From Ancylobacter sp. Lp-2 (lineage in GTDB: Bacteria > Pseudomonadota > Alphaproteobacteria > Rhizobiales > Xanthobacteraceae), in the NCBI RefSeq assembly GCF_020523795.1, contig NZ_JAJALI010000004.1:186001-250000 (forward strand): a DNA stretch of 64,000 nucleotides, read 5' to 3'. Below, in pieces: positions 1 to 7,727 of this stretch. The notes beneath the pieces were generated by a model. The model was given only the letters and a program-made list of their open reading frames with translations, had not been told where the DNA came from and did no database searches. Position 1 is the stretch's first letter. Every line of letters starts with the position of its first letter. Position numbers and translations under genes: made by a program.

Positions 1-31
1 CGGCGGGTGCGAATCCATACTTTAGGCATCC

Positions 32-2206
32 ATGATCGCCCGTACTCCCCATGACACCGCCAAGGACGCGCCCGAGCCGGACATCGACGATGTCGAGATG
101 GCGGAGGTCGAGGACGAGGCCCTGCTGCTGCTCGACGACGCCGACGAGGCCGCGCCCGGCGCCGGATCGCTCGCCTCCGGCCGCGCGGCGATCCTGCGGG
201 CGGTGAAGCACGCGCCGACCAGCGCCGGCGTCTACCGCATGCTCGATGCGGAAGGCGCGGTGCTCTATGTCGGCAAGGCGAAGAGCATCCGGAAGCGCAT
301 CGTCGCCTATACCCGCCCGACCGGGCTGACCAACCGCATCTTCCGCATGGTCGCCGCCACCGCCGAGATGGAGTTCATCTCGACCGGCACCGAGACCGAG
401 GCGCTGCTGCTCGAAGCGAACCTCATCAAGCAGTTGCGCCCGCGCTTCAATGTGCTGCTGCGCGACGACAAGTCGTTTCCCTATATCCTGATCACCCGCG
501 ACCACGTCTCACCGCAGATCACCAAGCATCGCGGCGCGCGCTCGAAGCCGGGCGACTATTACGGCCCCTTCGCCTCGGTCTGGGCGGTGAACCGCACCAT
601 CAACGCGCTGCAGAAGGCGTTCCTGGTCCGCTCCTGCACCGACAGCTATTACGAGGCGCGCACCCGCCCCTGCCTCTTGTTCCAGATCAAGCGCTGTTCC
701 GGCCCCTGCACCGGCGAGGTCAGCCACGGCGACTATGCTGAATATGTCCGCGAGGCGCGCGATTTCCTGTCCGGCAAGAGCCGCACGGTGAAGGACCAGC
801 TCGCCCACGAGATGCAGGCGGCCTCCGAGGCGCTGGAGTTCGAGCGCGCCGCCGCGCTGCGCGACCGCATCGCCGCGCTTTCGGCGGTGCAGGGCTCGCA
901 GGGCATCAACCCGCGCTCGGTGGAAGAGGCCGACGTGTTCGCCATCCATCAGGAGGGCGGCGCCACCTGTGTGCAGGTGTTCTTCTTCCGCACCGGGCAG
1001 AACTGGGGCAACCACGCGCTCTATCCGCGCGCCGACCGCACGCTGGAGCCGGGCGAGGTGCTCGGCGCCTTCCTGGCGCAGTTCTACGAGGACAAGCCCT
1101 CGCCGCGCCTCATCCTGCTCAGCCATGCGGCGGAGGATAGCGACCTGCTCGCCGAGGCACTGTCCGAGCGCAGCGGCCACAAGGTGGAGATCGCGGTGCC
1201 GCAGCGCGGCGAGAAGCGCGAGCTGGTCGAGCACGCCATGCAGAATGCCCGCGAGGCGCTCGGCCGCAAGCTCGCCGAAAGCGCCAGCCAGCAGCGGCTG
1301 CTCGACGAGCTCGCCCGCGCCTTCGCCCTGCCGGCCTCGCCCCGCCGCATCGAGGTCTACGACAACAGCCACATCATGGGCTCGAACGCGGTCGGCGGCA
1401 TGATCGTCGCCGGACCGGAAGGCTTCGCCAAGAGCCAGTACCGCAAGTTCAACATCAAGAACGTCGACCTCACGCCGGGCGACGACTACGGCATGATGCG
1501 CGAGGTGCTGAGCCGGCGGTTCTCCCGCCTGCTGCGCGAATCGCCACGGGCCGGCGACAAGGCGTCCGCTCCGCTCCCCGACATTTCCCTGCCTCTCCCC
1601 GAGGGGGAGAGGTCGACGGCGCAGCCGTCGGGTGAGGGGGACGCGACGCTCCCCATCGCCCGTGTGCTTCCTCCCTCCCCCCAACCCTCTCTCCTCCGGG
1701 AAGAGGGAGAAGAAGGGGTAGACGCCGAGCCCCTGAGCCAGACCCCGGAAGGCTGGCCAGACCTCGTGCTGATCGACGGCGGCGCCGGCCAGCTGGAGGC
1801 GGCGGCGGAGACGCTGGCCGAGCTCGGCGTCACCGACGTACCGCTCGTCGGCGTCGCCAAGGGGCCGGACCGCGATGCCGGCCGCGAAAGTTTCTTCATT
1901 CCCGGCCGCGAGCCGTTCCGGCTGGAGCCGCGCGATCCTGTGCTATATTTCGTGCAGCGCCTGCGCGACGAGGCCCACCGCTTCGCCATCGGCTCGCACC
2001 GCGCCCGGCGCTCGAAGGACATCGCCCAGGGCGGCCTGCAGGAGATTCCCGGCATCGGCCCGACCCGCAAACGCGCGCTGCTGCATCATTTCGGCACGCT
2101 GAAAGCCATCGAGCGCGCCTCGCTCGCCGATCTGGAAGCGGTGCCGGGAGTGAATGCCGCCACCGCGCGGGCGGTCTATGATTTCTTCCACGCCGGGCCG
2201 CACTGA
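32..2206 (+). CDS. uvrC: UvrABC excinuclease subunit C, with in-frame repeat insert
   Basis: UvrC makes both incisions around UvrB-bound DNA lesions in nucleotide excision repair. The 724-residue product has an acidic N-terminal extension of about 55 residues, a GIY-YIG nuclease domain (GVYRM at 66-70, LYVGKAK at 78-84), a UVR motif near 250-285, the RNase H-like C-terminal nuclease starting near VYDNSH at about 442, and helix-hairpin-helix motifs from about 669. It is longer than typical UvrC (about 600-650) because of the N-terminal extension and a Pro/Glu-rich insert at about residues 508-568 that is encoded by a palindromic repeat. The ATG at 32 is the first start in the window. It heads a run with pgsA, moaD and moaE; that order is common in Rhizobiales. 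Confidence 0.97.
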   Translation: MIARTPHDTAKDAPEPDIDDVEMAEVEDEALLLLDDADEAAPGAGSLASGRAAILRAVKHAPTSAGVYRMLDAEGAVLYVGKAKSIRKRIVAYTRPTGLTNRIFRMVAATAEMEFISTGTETEALLLEANLIKQLRPRFNVLLRDDKSFPYILITRDHVSPQITKHRGARSKPGDYYGPFASVWAVNRTINALQKAFLVRSCTDSYYEARTRPCLLFQIKRCSGPCTGEVSHGDYAEYVREARDFLSGKSRTVKDQLAHEMQAASEALEFERAAALRDRIAALSAVQGSQGINPRSVEEADVFAIHQEGGATCVQVFFFRTGQNWGNHALYPRADRTLEPGEVLGAFLAQFYEDKPSPRLILLSHAAEDSDLLAEALSERSGHKVEIAVPQRGEKRELVEHAMQNAREALGRKLAESASQQRLLDELARAFALPASPRRIEVYDNSHIMGSNAVGGMIVAGPEGFAKSQYRKFNIKNVDLTPGDDYGMMREVLSRRFSRLLRESPRAGDKASAPLPDISLPLPEGERSTAQPSGEGDATLPIARVLPPSPQPSLLREEGEEGVDAEPLSQTPEGWPDLVLIDGGAGQLEAAAETLAELGVTDVPLVGVAKGPDRDAGRESFFIPGREPFRLEPRDPVLYFVQRLRDEAHRFAIGSHRARRSKDIAQGGLQEIPGIGPTRKRALLHHFGTLKAIERASLADLEAVPGVNAATARAVYDFFHAGPH
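1570..1712. repeat. Palindromic repeat inserted in frame in uvrC
   Basis: This stretch carries a 9-bp hairpin (CCTCTCCCC at 1592-1600 against GGGGAGAGG at 1604-1612), a second one (CGACGGC at 1614-1620 against GCCGTCG at 1624-1630), the phrase GGGTGAGGGGG followed by CGCGACG, and a third imperfect CT/GA-rich hairpin near 1685-1712. The same hairpin and phrase recur at about 41040-41150 between two other genes. It is read through in frame as a low-complexity linker between conserved UvrC blocks, like the coding palindromic elements known from Rickettsia. Its boundaries are approximate. Confidence 0.75.
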
Positions 2207-2320
2207 CGCGGCCGCAGCGAAGCCGTCACGGCCGGTCGTTACTTTGCCGTGAAGTGCCTGCAGTAGATTGACGTGCGCCCGAGGGGTGGTTACGTCCCTT
2301 GCGAGGAACCGGACACAGCC

Positions 2321-2977
2321 ATGGTCGACGTCGCGCCCGCCCGGAATACGGTGACCGAACCTGCGCAGGCGGGAACGCGGCCACGCAGGCGTGCCCATAC
2401 CTATGCACTGCCCAACCTACTCACCTATGCGCGCTGCGTCGCGGTGCCGTTGCTTGTCGGCTGCCTGTTCTGGGCCGACATCCTCGCCGGCGGCCTGTGG
2501 CTGCGCTGGGTCGCGCTCGGCGTCTATGTCACCGCCGCGATCACCGACTTTTTCGACGGCTACCTCGCCCGCATCTGGTCGCAGCAATCGGCGATCGGCC
2601 GCATGCTCGATCCCATCGCCGACAAGCTCTTGGTCGCCGCCTCGCTGCTGATGATGGCATCGGACGGCACGATTCGCGGCTGGTCGCTGTGGGCGGCGGC
2701 GGTGATCCTGTGCCGCGAAATCCTGGTGTCCGGCCTGCGCGAATTCCTCGCCGAGCTGCGGGTCAGCGTCCCCGTCACCCGGCTCGCCAAATGGAAGACG
2801 GCGACGCAATTGGTCGCGGTCGGCGTGTTGTTGGCGGGTCCGGCGGCGGATCAACTGCTTCCCGGCATCACGCTGGCGGGCATCGTGCTCTTGTGGATCT
2901 CGGCGCTGCTCACACTTTATACCGGGTGGGACTATTTCCGGGCCGGTGCCCGCCACCTGATCGAGGACGACGCGTGA
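2321..2977 (+). CDS. pgsA: CDP-diacylglycerol--glycerol-3-phosphate 3-phosphatidyltransferase
   Basis: PgsA makes phosphatidylglycerophosphate from CDP-diacylglycerol and glycerol 3-phosphate, the committed step to phosphatidylglycerol and cardiolipin, in the inner membrane. Counting from the ATG at 2321 (218 residues), the CDP-alcohol phosphatidyltransferase signature is complete: D79-G80-x2-A83-R84-x8-G93-x3-D97-x3-D101. Several hydrophobic helices follow. A GTG at 2273 would add 16 residues, but the ATG has GAGGAA upstream and gives a normal length, so I prefer it. The stop overlaps the moaD start by 4 bp, so translation is probably coupled. Confidence 0.93.
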   Translation: MVDVAPARNTVTEPAQAGTRPRRRAHTYALPNLLTYARCVAVPLLVGCLFWADILAGGLWLRWVALGVYVTAAITDFFDGYLARIWSQQSAIGRMLDPIADKLLVAASLLMMASDGTIRGWSLWAAAVILCREILVSGLREFLAELRVSVPVTRLAKWKTATQLVAVGVLLAGPAADQLLPGITLAGIVLLWISALLTLYTGWDYFRAGARHLIEDDA

Positions 2978-3225
2978 AGATCCTCTATTTCGCCTGGGTG
3001 CGCGAACGCATCGGGCGCGAGGCCGAGGAGATCGAGGCCCCCGGCGGCGTGCGCACCGTCGCCGAGTTGGCTGCCTTCCTCGCCGCCCGCGGCGACGGTT
3101 ATGCCGAAGCGTTCAAGGAACCGAAGGTGGTGCGCGCCGCCATCGACCGCCGCCACGCCCGGCCCGACGCGCCGATCGCCGGCGCCCGCGAGATCGCCTT
3201 CTTCCCGCCGATGACCGGGGGCTGA
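2974..3225 (+). CDS. moaD: Molybdopterin synthase sulfur carrier subunit
   Basis: MoaD is the ubiquitin-like small subunit of molybdopterin synthase; its C-terminal Gly-Gly is adenylated by MoeB and thiocarboxylated to supply sulfur. The 83-residue product begins VKILYFAWVRERIG from a GTG that overlaps the pgsA stop codon and ends in Thr-Gly-Gly, as the family requires. The length matches MoaD (about 80). It sits directly before moaE with a 4-bp gap, the usual pairing of the two subunits. An upstream ATG in the same frame would read through pgsA in another frame and is not credible. Confidence 0.93.
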   Translation: MKILYFAWVRERIGREAEEIEAPGGVRTVAELAAFLAARGDGYAEAFKEPKVVRAAIDRRHARPDAPIAGAREIAFFPPMTGG

Positions 3226-3229
3226 GGCC

Positions 3230-3730
3230 ATGCCGGATGGGCATTCCCCGGGCGATCATCCTGCGGACGGGCGTTTCACCGTCCGTATCCAGAGCGAGGA
3301 CTTCGACACCGCCGCCGAGATCGCCGCCCTGTCGGCCGGTCGCGCGGATGTCGGCGCGGTCGTCACCTTCTCCGGCCTGTGCCGCGCCGACGACACGGCG
3401 AGCGAGGGGCGCCTCGTCGCGCTGACCCTCGAACATTATCCCGGCATGGCGGAAGAGGAGATCGGCCGCCTCGTCGAGGAAGCCCGGGCGCGCTGGCCGC
3501 TCATCGGCGCCACGGTGATCCACCGCCATGGCCGGCTGGTGCCGGGCGAGAACATCGTGCTGGTGGTCACCGCCTCGCCGCATCGCGGCGCCGCCTTCGA
3601 GGCCGCCGCGTTCCTCATGGACTGGCTGAAGACCAACGCCCCGTTCTGGAAGCTGGAAGAGCGCGAGACGGTGAAGAACTGGGTCGCGGCCAAGGAGGCC
3701 GACGACGCCGCGGCGGAGCGGTGGCGCTGA
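3230..3730 (+). CDS. moaE: Molybdopterin synthase catalytic subunit
   Basis: MoaE converts cyclic pyranopterin monophosphate to molybdopterin using the thiocarboxylate of MoaD. The 166-residue product has the family core (VVTFSGLCR, LTLEHYPGMAEEEI, VIHRHGRLVPGENIVLVV) and the conserved C-terminal region with TNAPFWKLE, where the lysine is expected to be catalytic. The ATG lies 4 bp after the moaD stop, with GAGG close upstream. It ends the uvrC-pgsA-moaDE run. Only 17 bp separate it from the convergent MarR gene, and I see no clear terminator there. Confidence 0.95.
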   Translation: MPDGHSPGDHPADGRFTVRIQSEDFDTAAEIAALSAGRADVGAVVTFSGLCRADDTASEGRLVALTLEHYPGMAEEEIGRLVEEARARWPLIGATVIHRHGRLVPGENIVLVVTASPHRGAAFEAAAFLMDWLKTNAPFWKLEERETVKNWVAAKEADDAAAERWR

Positions 3731-3747
3731 CGGCCGCACCGGAGCCG

Positions 3748-4269
3748 CTAATCCGTCTCGTCCGCCATCGCCATGGCGAGTCTGGCCAGCAAGCTGGCAA
3801 GTTGTTCGCGCTCCTCCCTGGTCAGCACGGTTAGCAGCCGCGCCTCCGCCGCCATGTCGGCACGGAAGGCCGCCTCCGCCCGCGCCCTGCCCTCGTCCGT
3901 CAGTTCCACGAGCAGGCTGCGCGCATCGCTCTCGCTCGGCCGCCGCACCACGAGGCCTGCCTTCTCCAGTCGCGCCAGCCGATCGGTCAGCCCGCCGGAG
4001 GAGATCATCAGCGACTGGAACAGTTCAGTCGGCCGGAGCCGATAGGGCGGACCGGCGCGCCGCAATGTCGACAGCACATCGAATTCGCCGGCGTCGAGCC
4101 CGTGAGCGGCGAATACCGCCTCAATCGGCGAGCGGACCTTCAGGGTAATCCAGCGCGCCCGGCCGAGCACCGCCATGCCCTGCGTATCCACATCCGGCAG
4201 CTCCCGCGCCCATTGCCGCCGCCGTGCCTCGACATGGTCGACAGCTTCCGAAGCCACTTGTCTTGACAT
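3748..4269 (-). CDS. MarR-family transcriptional regulator
   Basis: This is a 173-residue winged-helix MarR protein. The core FDVLSTLRRAG, LFQSLMISSGGLTDRLARLEKAGLVVRRP and SDARSLLVELTDEGR matches the HTH and wing of the family. The longer reading frame (to 4320) is rejected because GGAG lies 7 bases before the ATG at 4269 and the upstream codons translate AT-rich promoter DNA. It is divergent from a VOC-DoxX pair, a frequent arrangement in which the regulator represses a detoxification or redox operon and itself. A palindrome spans its own start codon, supporting autoregulation. The ligand is unknown. Confidence 0.9.
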   Translation of the reverse strand: MSRQVASEAVDHVEARRRQWARELPDVDTQGMAVLGRARWITLKVRSPIEAVFAAHGLDAGEFDVLSTLRRAGPPYRLRPTELFQSLMISSGGLTDRLARLEKAGLVVRRPSESDARSLLVELTDEGRARAEAAFRADMAAEARLLTVLTREEREQLASLLARLAMAMADETD

Positions 4270-4304
4270 CAAGATATCTCCATTTATCTTTATATCGAGA
4301 TAAA
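4261..4304. promoter_or_regulatory. Twin palindromes, candidate MarR operators
   Basis: Two inverted repeats lie in the short, AT-rich divergent region between marR and the VOC gene. TCTTGA-CA-TCAAGA (4261-4274) is perfect and contains the marR start codon. TTTATCT (4283-4289) and AGATAAA (4298-4304) form a second perfect 7-bp repeat spaced by 8. Their ATCT/AGAT character resembles known MarR operators such as that of MhqR. Repressor binding here could block both promoters. Confidence 0.65.
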
Positions 4305-4345
4305 TCATCCACAGCGTCAATCAAGCGCTTTCGAGGACGGGCACC

Positions 4346-4738
4346 ATGCGGGCCATTGGAATCGATCATGTCGTGCTGCGGGTCAGCGACCTCGACATCG
4401 CCACGCACTTTTATGGAACCGTGCTCGGCTGCCGGCTCGAACGGCGACAGAATGACATCGGCATGGTGCAGTTGCGGGCTGGCGGGGCGCTGCTCGACCT
4501 CGTCGCCATCGATGGCCCGCTCGGCCGGCGCGGCGGCCCCGCCCCCGCCCCCGCCGGGTGCAACATGGACCATCTATGCCTGCGCATCGCCGGCTTCGAA
4601 CCGGAGCAGGCACGCTCGGAACTCGCCGCCCACGGGATAGCCGCTGATGCCGCCGCGATCCGCTACGGTGCCGCTGGCGACGGCCTGTCCATCTATCTGC
4701 GCGCCCCCGACGGCAACGGCGTCGAACTGCGCGGCTGA
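4346..4738 (+). CDS. VOC (glyoxalase/dioxygenase superfamily) protein
   Basis: The 130-residue product shows the vicinal-oxygen-chelate fold: an N-terminal IDHVVLRVSDLDIATHFYGTVLG and a second half with MDHLCLRI and a C-terminal DGNGVELRG. Likely metal ligands are His in DHV, His in MDH and the Glu near the C terminus. A Gly/Pro/Ala-rich loop (about residues 60-73) links the halves. It is first in a two-gene unit with a DoxX-like membrane protein, divergent from the MarR gene. It may detoxify an electrophile or quinone-type compound, but the substrate cannot be read from the sequence. Confidence 0.85.
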   Translation: MRAIGIDHVVLRVSDLDIATHFYGTVLGCRLERRQNDIGMVQLRAGGALLDLVAIDGPLGRRGGPAPAPAGCNMDHLCLRIAGFEPEQARSELAAHGIAADAAAIRYGAAGDGLSIYLRAPDGNGVELRG

Positions 4739-4760
4739 ACCTGGATTCGGAGACATCTCC

Positions 4761-5156
4761 ATGCCCGCCTCACTGATGATCCCGATCGGCTACACGCTCA
4801 CCGGTCTGTTCGCCGCCTTCATGCTCCTCGCCTCGATCGCCCCCAAGCTGGTCGGCGCCAGCGTGGCAACCGACTCCATGACGGCTCTCGGCTGGCCGCC
4901 CGGGCACACGCTGGCGATCGGCCTCGCCGAACTCGGCTGCCTGGTGCTGTATCTCGTCCCGCGCACCACGCTCCTCGGCGCGGTGCTGATGACCGGCCTG
5001 CTCGGCGGGGCGATGGCGACACAGATCCGCGTCGGCAACCCGCTGTTCAGCCATGCGCTGTTCAGCGTCTATCTCGGATTGTTCATGTGGGGCGGGCTGT
5101 GGTTGCGCGCACCATGGCTGCGCGCCCTGTTCCCGCTCGTCGCGCCCGGCCGCTAA
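4761..5156 (+). CDS. DoxX-like small membrane protein
   Basis: This is a 131-residue, almost entirely hydrophobic protein with about four membrane helices, beginning MPASLMIPIGYTLTG with GLFAAFMLLASIAPKLVG. The pattern and length fit the DoxX/DoxX-like family of inner-membrane proteins, whose biochemical role is poorly known and often redox-linked. The ATG at 4761 follows CGGAG and is chosen over a longer frame that only reads through the VOC gene. It is 22 bp after the VOC gene, so the two are probably co-transcribed under MarR control, and it is followed by a strong hairpin. Confidence 0.82.
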   Translation: MPASLMIPIGYTLTGLFAAFMLLASIAPKLVGASVATDSMTALGWPPGHTLAIGLAELGCLVLYLVPRTTLLGAVLMTGLLGGAMATQIRVGNPLFSHALFSVYLGLFMWGGLWLRAPWLRALFPLVAPGR

Positions 5157-5166
5157 GCGCAAACGA

Positions 5167-5192
5167 AAATGCCGGCCCGAAGGCCGGCATTT
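5167..5192. terminator. Bidirectional intrinsic terminator
   Basis: AAATGCCGGCC (5167-5177) pairs perfectly with GGCCGGCATTT (5182-5192) across a 4-base CGAA loop. T-rich tracts follow on both strands. It separates the DoxX gene from the convergent aminotransferase gene and should end both transcripts. Confidence 0.85.
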
Positions 5193-5228
5193 CATTTATG
5201 TCCGAAGATCGGCGACGGTGTCGGCCGC

Positions 5229-6119
5229 TTACGCGGCCGCCTTCTTCTTCGGCTGCACCTCGGCGGTGTAGTCGTCGAACAGTGTCTTGGTCACCGGGCC
5301 GGGCTGGAAGTGGGTACCGGCGATCTCCGACACCGGCGTCACCTCGGCGGCGGTGCCGGTGATGAAGCACTCGTCGAAGCTCGACAGTTCCTCCGGCATG
5401 ATCGCCCGCTCATTCACCTCGATGCCGCGGCGCTTGGCCAGCGCGATCACCGTCTGGCGGGTGATGCCGTTGAGGAACGCATCCGCCTCCGGCGTGTGGA
5501 TCACGCCGTCCTTGACGAAGAAGACGTTGGCGCCCGTGCACTCGGCGACGCGGCCGCGCCAGTCGAGCATCAGCGCGTCGGCATAACCCTCGCGCTCGGC
5601 GGCGTGCTTGGAGATGGTGCAGATCATGTAGAGGCCGGCCGCCTTCGAGGTCGAGGGCGCGGTCAGCGGGTCGGGACGGCGATACTTCGCCATGCCGATA
5701 CGAATGCCCTTCAGCCGCTCCGCCGGGTCGAAATAGCTCGGCCACTCCCACGCCGCGATGGCGAGGTGGATCTGGTTGTGCTGCGCCGAGACGCCCATCA
5801 TGTCGGAGCCACGCCAGGCGACGGGGCGCAGATAGGCGTCGGCGAGGTTCTGCTTCACCAGGATCTCGCGACAGGCGGCGTTGATCTCCGCCTCACTGTA
5901 GGGAATCTCGAAGTCGAGCAGGCGCGCGCTCTCCTTCAGGCGGACGGTGTGCTCGTCCAGCTTGAAAATCTCGCCGCCATAGGCGCGCTCGCCCTCGAAT
6001 ACACAGCTGCCATAGTGCAGGCCGTGCGTCAGAACATGGACCTTGGCATCCGACCACGGCACGAAAGCGCCGTCATACCAGATCCAGCCACTGCGTTTGT
6101 CGAAGGGTTCGCTTGCCAT
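5229..6119 (-). CDS. ilvE: Branched-chain amino acid aminotransferase
   Basis: This fold-type IV PLP aminotransferase interconverts valine, leucine and isoleucine with their 2-oxo acids. The 296-residue product contains VHVLTHGLHYGSCVFEGERAY, the lysine of TSKAAGLY expected to bind PLP, and the cofactor motif AECTGANVFFVKDG. The ATG at 6119 follows GGGAGAC; the longer frame adds 12 unlikely residues. Length fits IlvE. Its C terminus is Lys/Ala-rich (KKKAAA). It is divergent from the petP-like MarR gene across about 270 bp that must hold both promoters. Confidence 0.95.
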   Translation of the reverse strand: MASEPFDKRSGWIWYDGAFVPWSDAKVHVLTHGLHYGSCVFEGERAYGGEIFKLDEHTVRLKESARLLDFEIPYSEAEINAACREILVKQNLADAYLRPVAWRGSDMMGVSAQHNQIHLAIAAWEWPSYFDPAERLKGIRIGMAKYRRPDPLTAPSTSKAAGLYMICTISKHAAEREGYADALMLDWRGRVAECTGANVFFVKDGVIHTPEADAFLNGITRQTVIALAKRRGIEVNERAIMPEELSSFDECFITGTAAEVTPVSEIAGTHFQPGPVTKTLFDDYTAEVQPKKKAAA

Positions 6120-6389
6120 GGTATTGTCTCCCGAACGGGGCCCGCCGCCCGCCATGATCCGGCGGCGTTGCCCATCTTGTCCTTAAAGCCTGTCCTACTC
6201 GGTCGCGTGCGTGTTTTCAGCGCATATTTTGCTTCGCAGGCCAAGTACATCTATCGTGAACGCCGTCGAGGGAACTGCCATCCGGCACCACCGACGCGCT
6301 GGCTGACGCAAAGTCGTTTCGAGGGCACCTCGAACGATCCTTTCGTCAAACAGGGCTTCTTGGTAACGATCATAACGAAAAAAGTCAAC

Positions 6390-6977
6390 ATGGCTGACAT
6401 AAATGTCTCGCAACCGCCCCACGCCAATGCGGCGGATCCCGATCCCGCGGCAGCGGGTGCCGCTGTGCCACGCCCTCAGACCGACCTGATCGAGCTCTTG
6501 TTCTTCGCCTATCGCAATTTCGTCAGCGATCCGGACAAGGTGCTGCAGGGCTTCGGCTTCGGGCGGGCGCATCACCGGGTGCTGCATTTCGTCAACCGCC
6601 ACCCCGGCATGCGGGTGACGGACCTGCTCGACATATTGCGCATCACCAAGCAGAGCCTCGGCCGCGTGCTGCGCGAGCTGGTCGACGGCGGCTTCGTCGA
6701 CAGCCGCGCCGGCTCCTCCGACCGGCGCCAGCGGCTCCTCTACCTCACGCCCAAGGGCGCGACGCTGGCGCGCGATTTCGTCGCCATCCAGTCGCAGCGT
6801 ATCGAGCGGGCGCTCGCCGCCTGCTCACCGGACGCGCGCGAGGACGTCCGCCGCTTTCTTGTCGCCATGATCGACCCCGAAGATCAGGCGGCGGCCGAGA
6901 AGCTGATCGCCCGTGCCGACCAGGCCGCCCTGTCCGGCGGGCTGCGGCCCGGCAAGGCGCCCGCCCGGCCCCGCTAG
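6390..6977 (+). CDS. MarR-family regulator, PetP-like
   Basis: The 195-residue product has a long Pro/Ala-rich N terminus (about 30 residues), then LFFAYRNFVSDPDKVLQGFGFGRAHHRVLHFVNRHPG and a winged-helix core (VTDLLDILRITKQSLGRVLRELVDGGFV, SSDRRQRLLYLTPKG). It is 9 bp ahead of an OmpR-type regulator and then a kinase. This MarR plus OmpR pairing matches petP-petR of Rhodobacter, named from a neighbouring cytochrome bc1 operon; here petABC lies 17 kb away. The ATG at 6390 is preceded only by an A-rich stretch. The regulatory target is inferred, not shown. Confidence 0.85.
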   Translation: MADINVSQPPHANAADPDPAAAGAAVPRPQTDLIELLFFAYRNFVSDPDKVLQGFGFGRAHHRVLHFVNRHPGMRVTDLLDILRITKQSLGRVLRELVDGGFVDSRAGSSDRRQRLLYLTPKGATLARDFVAIQSQRIERALAACSPDAREDVRRFLVAMIDPEDQAAAEKLIARADQAALSGGLRPGKAPARPR

Positions 6978-6986
6978 GAGACCCCG

Positions 6987-7727
6987 ATGCTCGACGCCGC
7001 TAATCCTGCCCCCGTCGCCGCCCGTCCGCGCATGGCGACGCCGGCCGACGACGCCGTCCACCTGCTCATCGTCGACGACGACCGCCGCATCCGCGACCTG
7101 CTCTCGCGCTTCCTGTCCGAGCATGGCTACCGGGTGACGACGGCCGAATCGGCGGACGACGCCCGCGGCCGCCTCGCCGGCCTCACCTTCGACCTGCTCA
7201 TCCTCGACGTGATGATGCCCGGTATGAACGGGCTCGACCTCGCCCGGCTGGTGCGCACCGAATCCGGCGTGCCGATCCTCATGCTCACCGCCCGTTCGGA
7301 GACCGAGGACCGCATCAAGGGGCTGGAGATCGGCGCCGACGACTACCTCGCCAAGCCGTTCGAGCCGCGCGAGCTGCTGCTGCGCATCAACAACATCCTG
7401 AAGCGCGCCTCGGTGCCGCCGGCGCAGGCCATCGAATCGCTGCGCTTCGGGCCGTTCGTGTTCCATCTGGAGCGCGGCGAGCTGAGCCGCGACGGCGAGC
7501 TCGTCCGCCTCACCGACCGCGAGCGCGACATGCTGCGCGTGCTCGGCGAGCGGCCCGGCGAGACGGTGCCGCGCCAGGCGCTGGTGGCGCCGGGCATCTC
7601 CGCCGGCGACCGCGCCGTCGACGTGCAGGTCAACCGCCTGCGCCGCAAGATCGAGCGCGACCCGGCCAATCCCGCCTATCTGCAAACGGTGCGCGGCCTC
7701 GGCTACCGGCTGGTCGTGGCGCCTTGA
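6987..7727 (+). CDS. OmpR-family response regulator, PetR-like
   Basis: This two-component response regulator has an N-terminal receiver with the acidic pair near 30-32, phospho-acceptor D74 (LILDVMMPG), T102 and K123 (AKPFEP), and a C-terminal OmpR winged helix (about 150-244) ending VNRLRRKIERDP and QTVRGLGYRLV. The phrase GLEIGADDYLAKPFEPRELL closely resembles what I remember of Rhodobacter PetR, a regulator needed for growth. It sits 9 bp after the MarR gene, and its stop overlaps the kinase start by 4 bp, so the three genes form one operon. Confidence 0.93.
   Translation: MLDAANPAPVAARPRMATPADDAVHLLIVDDDRRIRDLLSRFLSEHGYRVTTAESADDARGRLAGLTFDLLILDVMMPGMNGLDLARLVRTESGVPILMLTARSETEDRIKGLEIGADDYLAKPFEPRELLLRINNILKRASVPPAQAIESLRFGPFVFHLERGELSRDGELVRLTDRERDMLRVLGERPGETVPRQALVAPGISAGDRAVDVQVNRLRRKIERDPANPAYLQTVRGLGYRLVVAP

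Noticed and set aside
5169-6977. A 602-codon plus-strand frame spanning the ilvE region and the PetP-like gene
   Set aside because: Only the last 195 codons match a MarR protein. The rest is antisense to ilvE.
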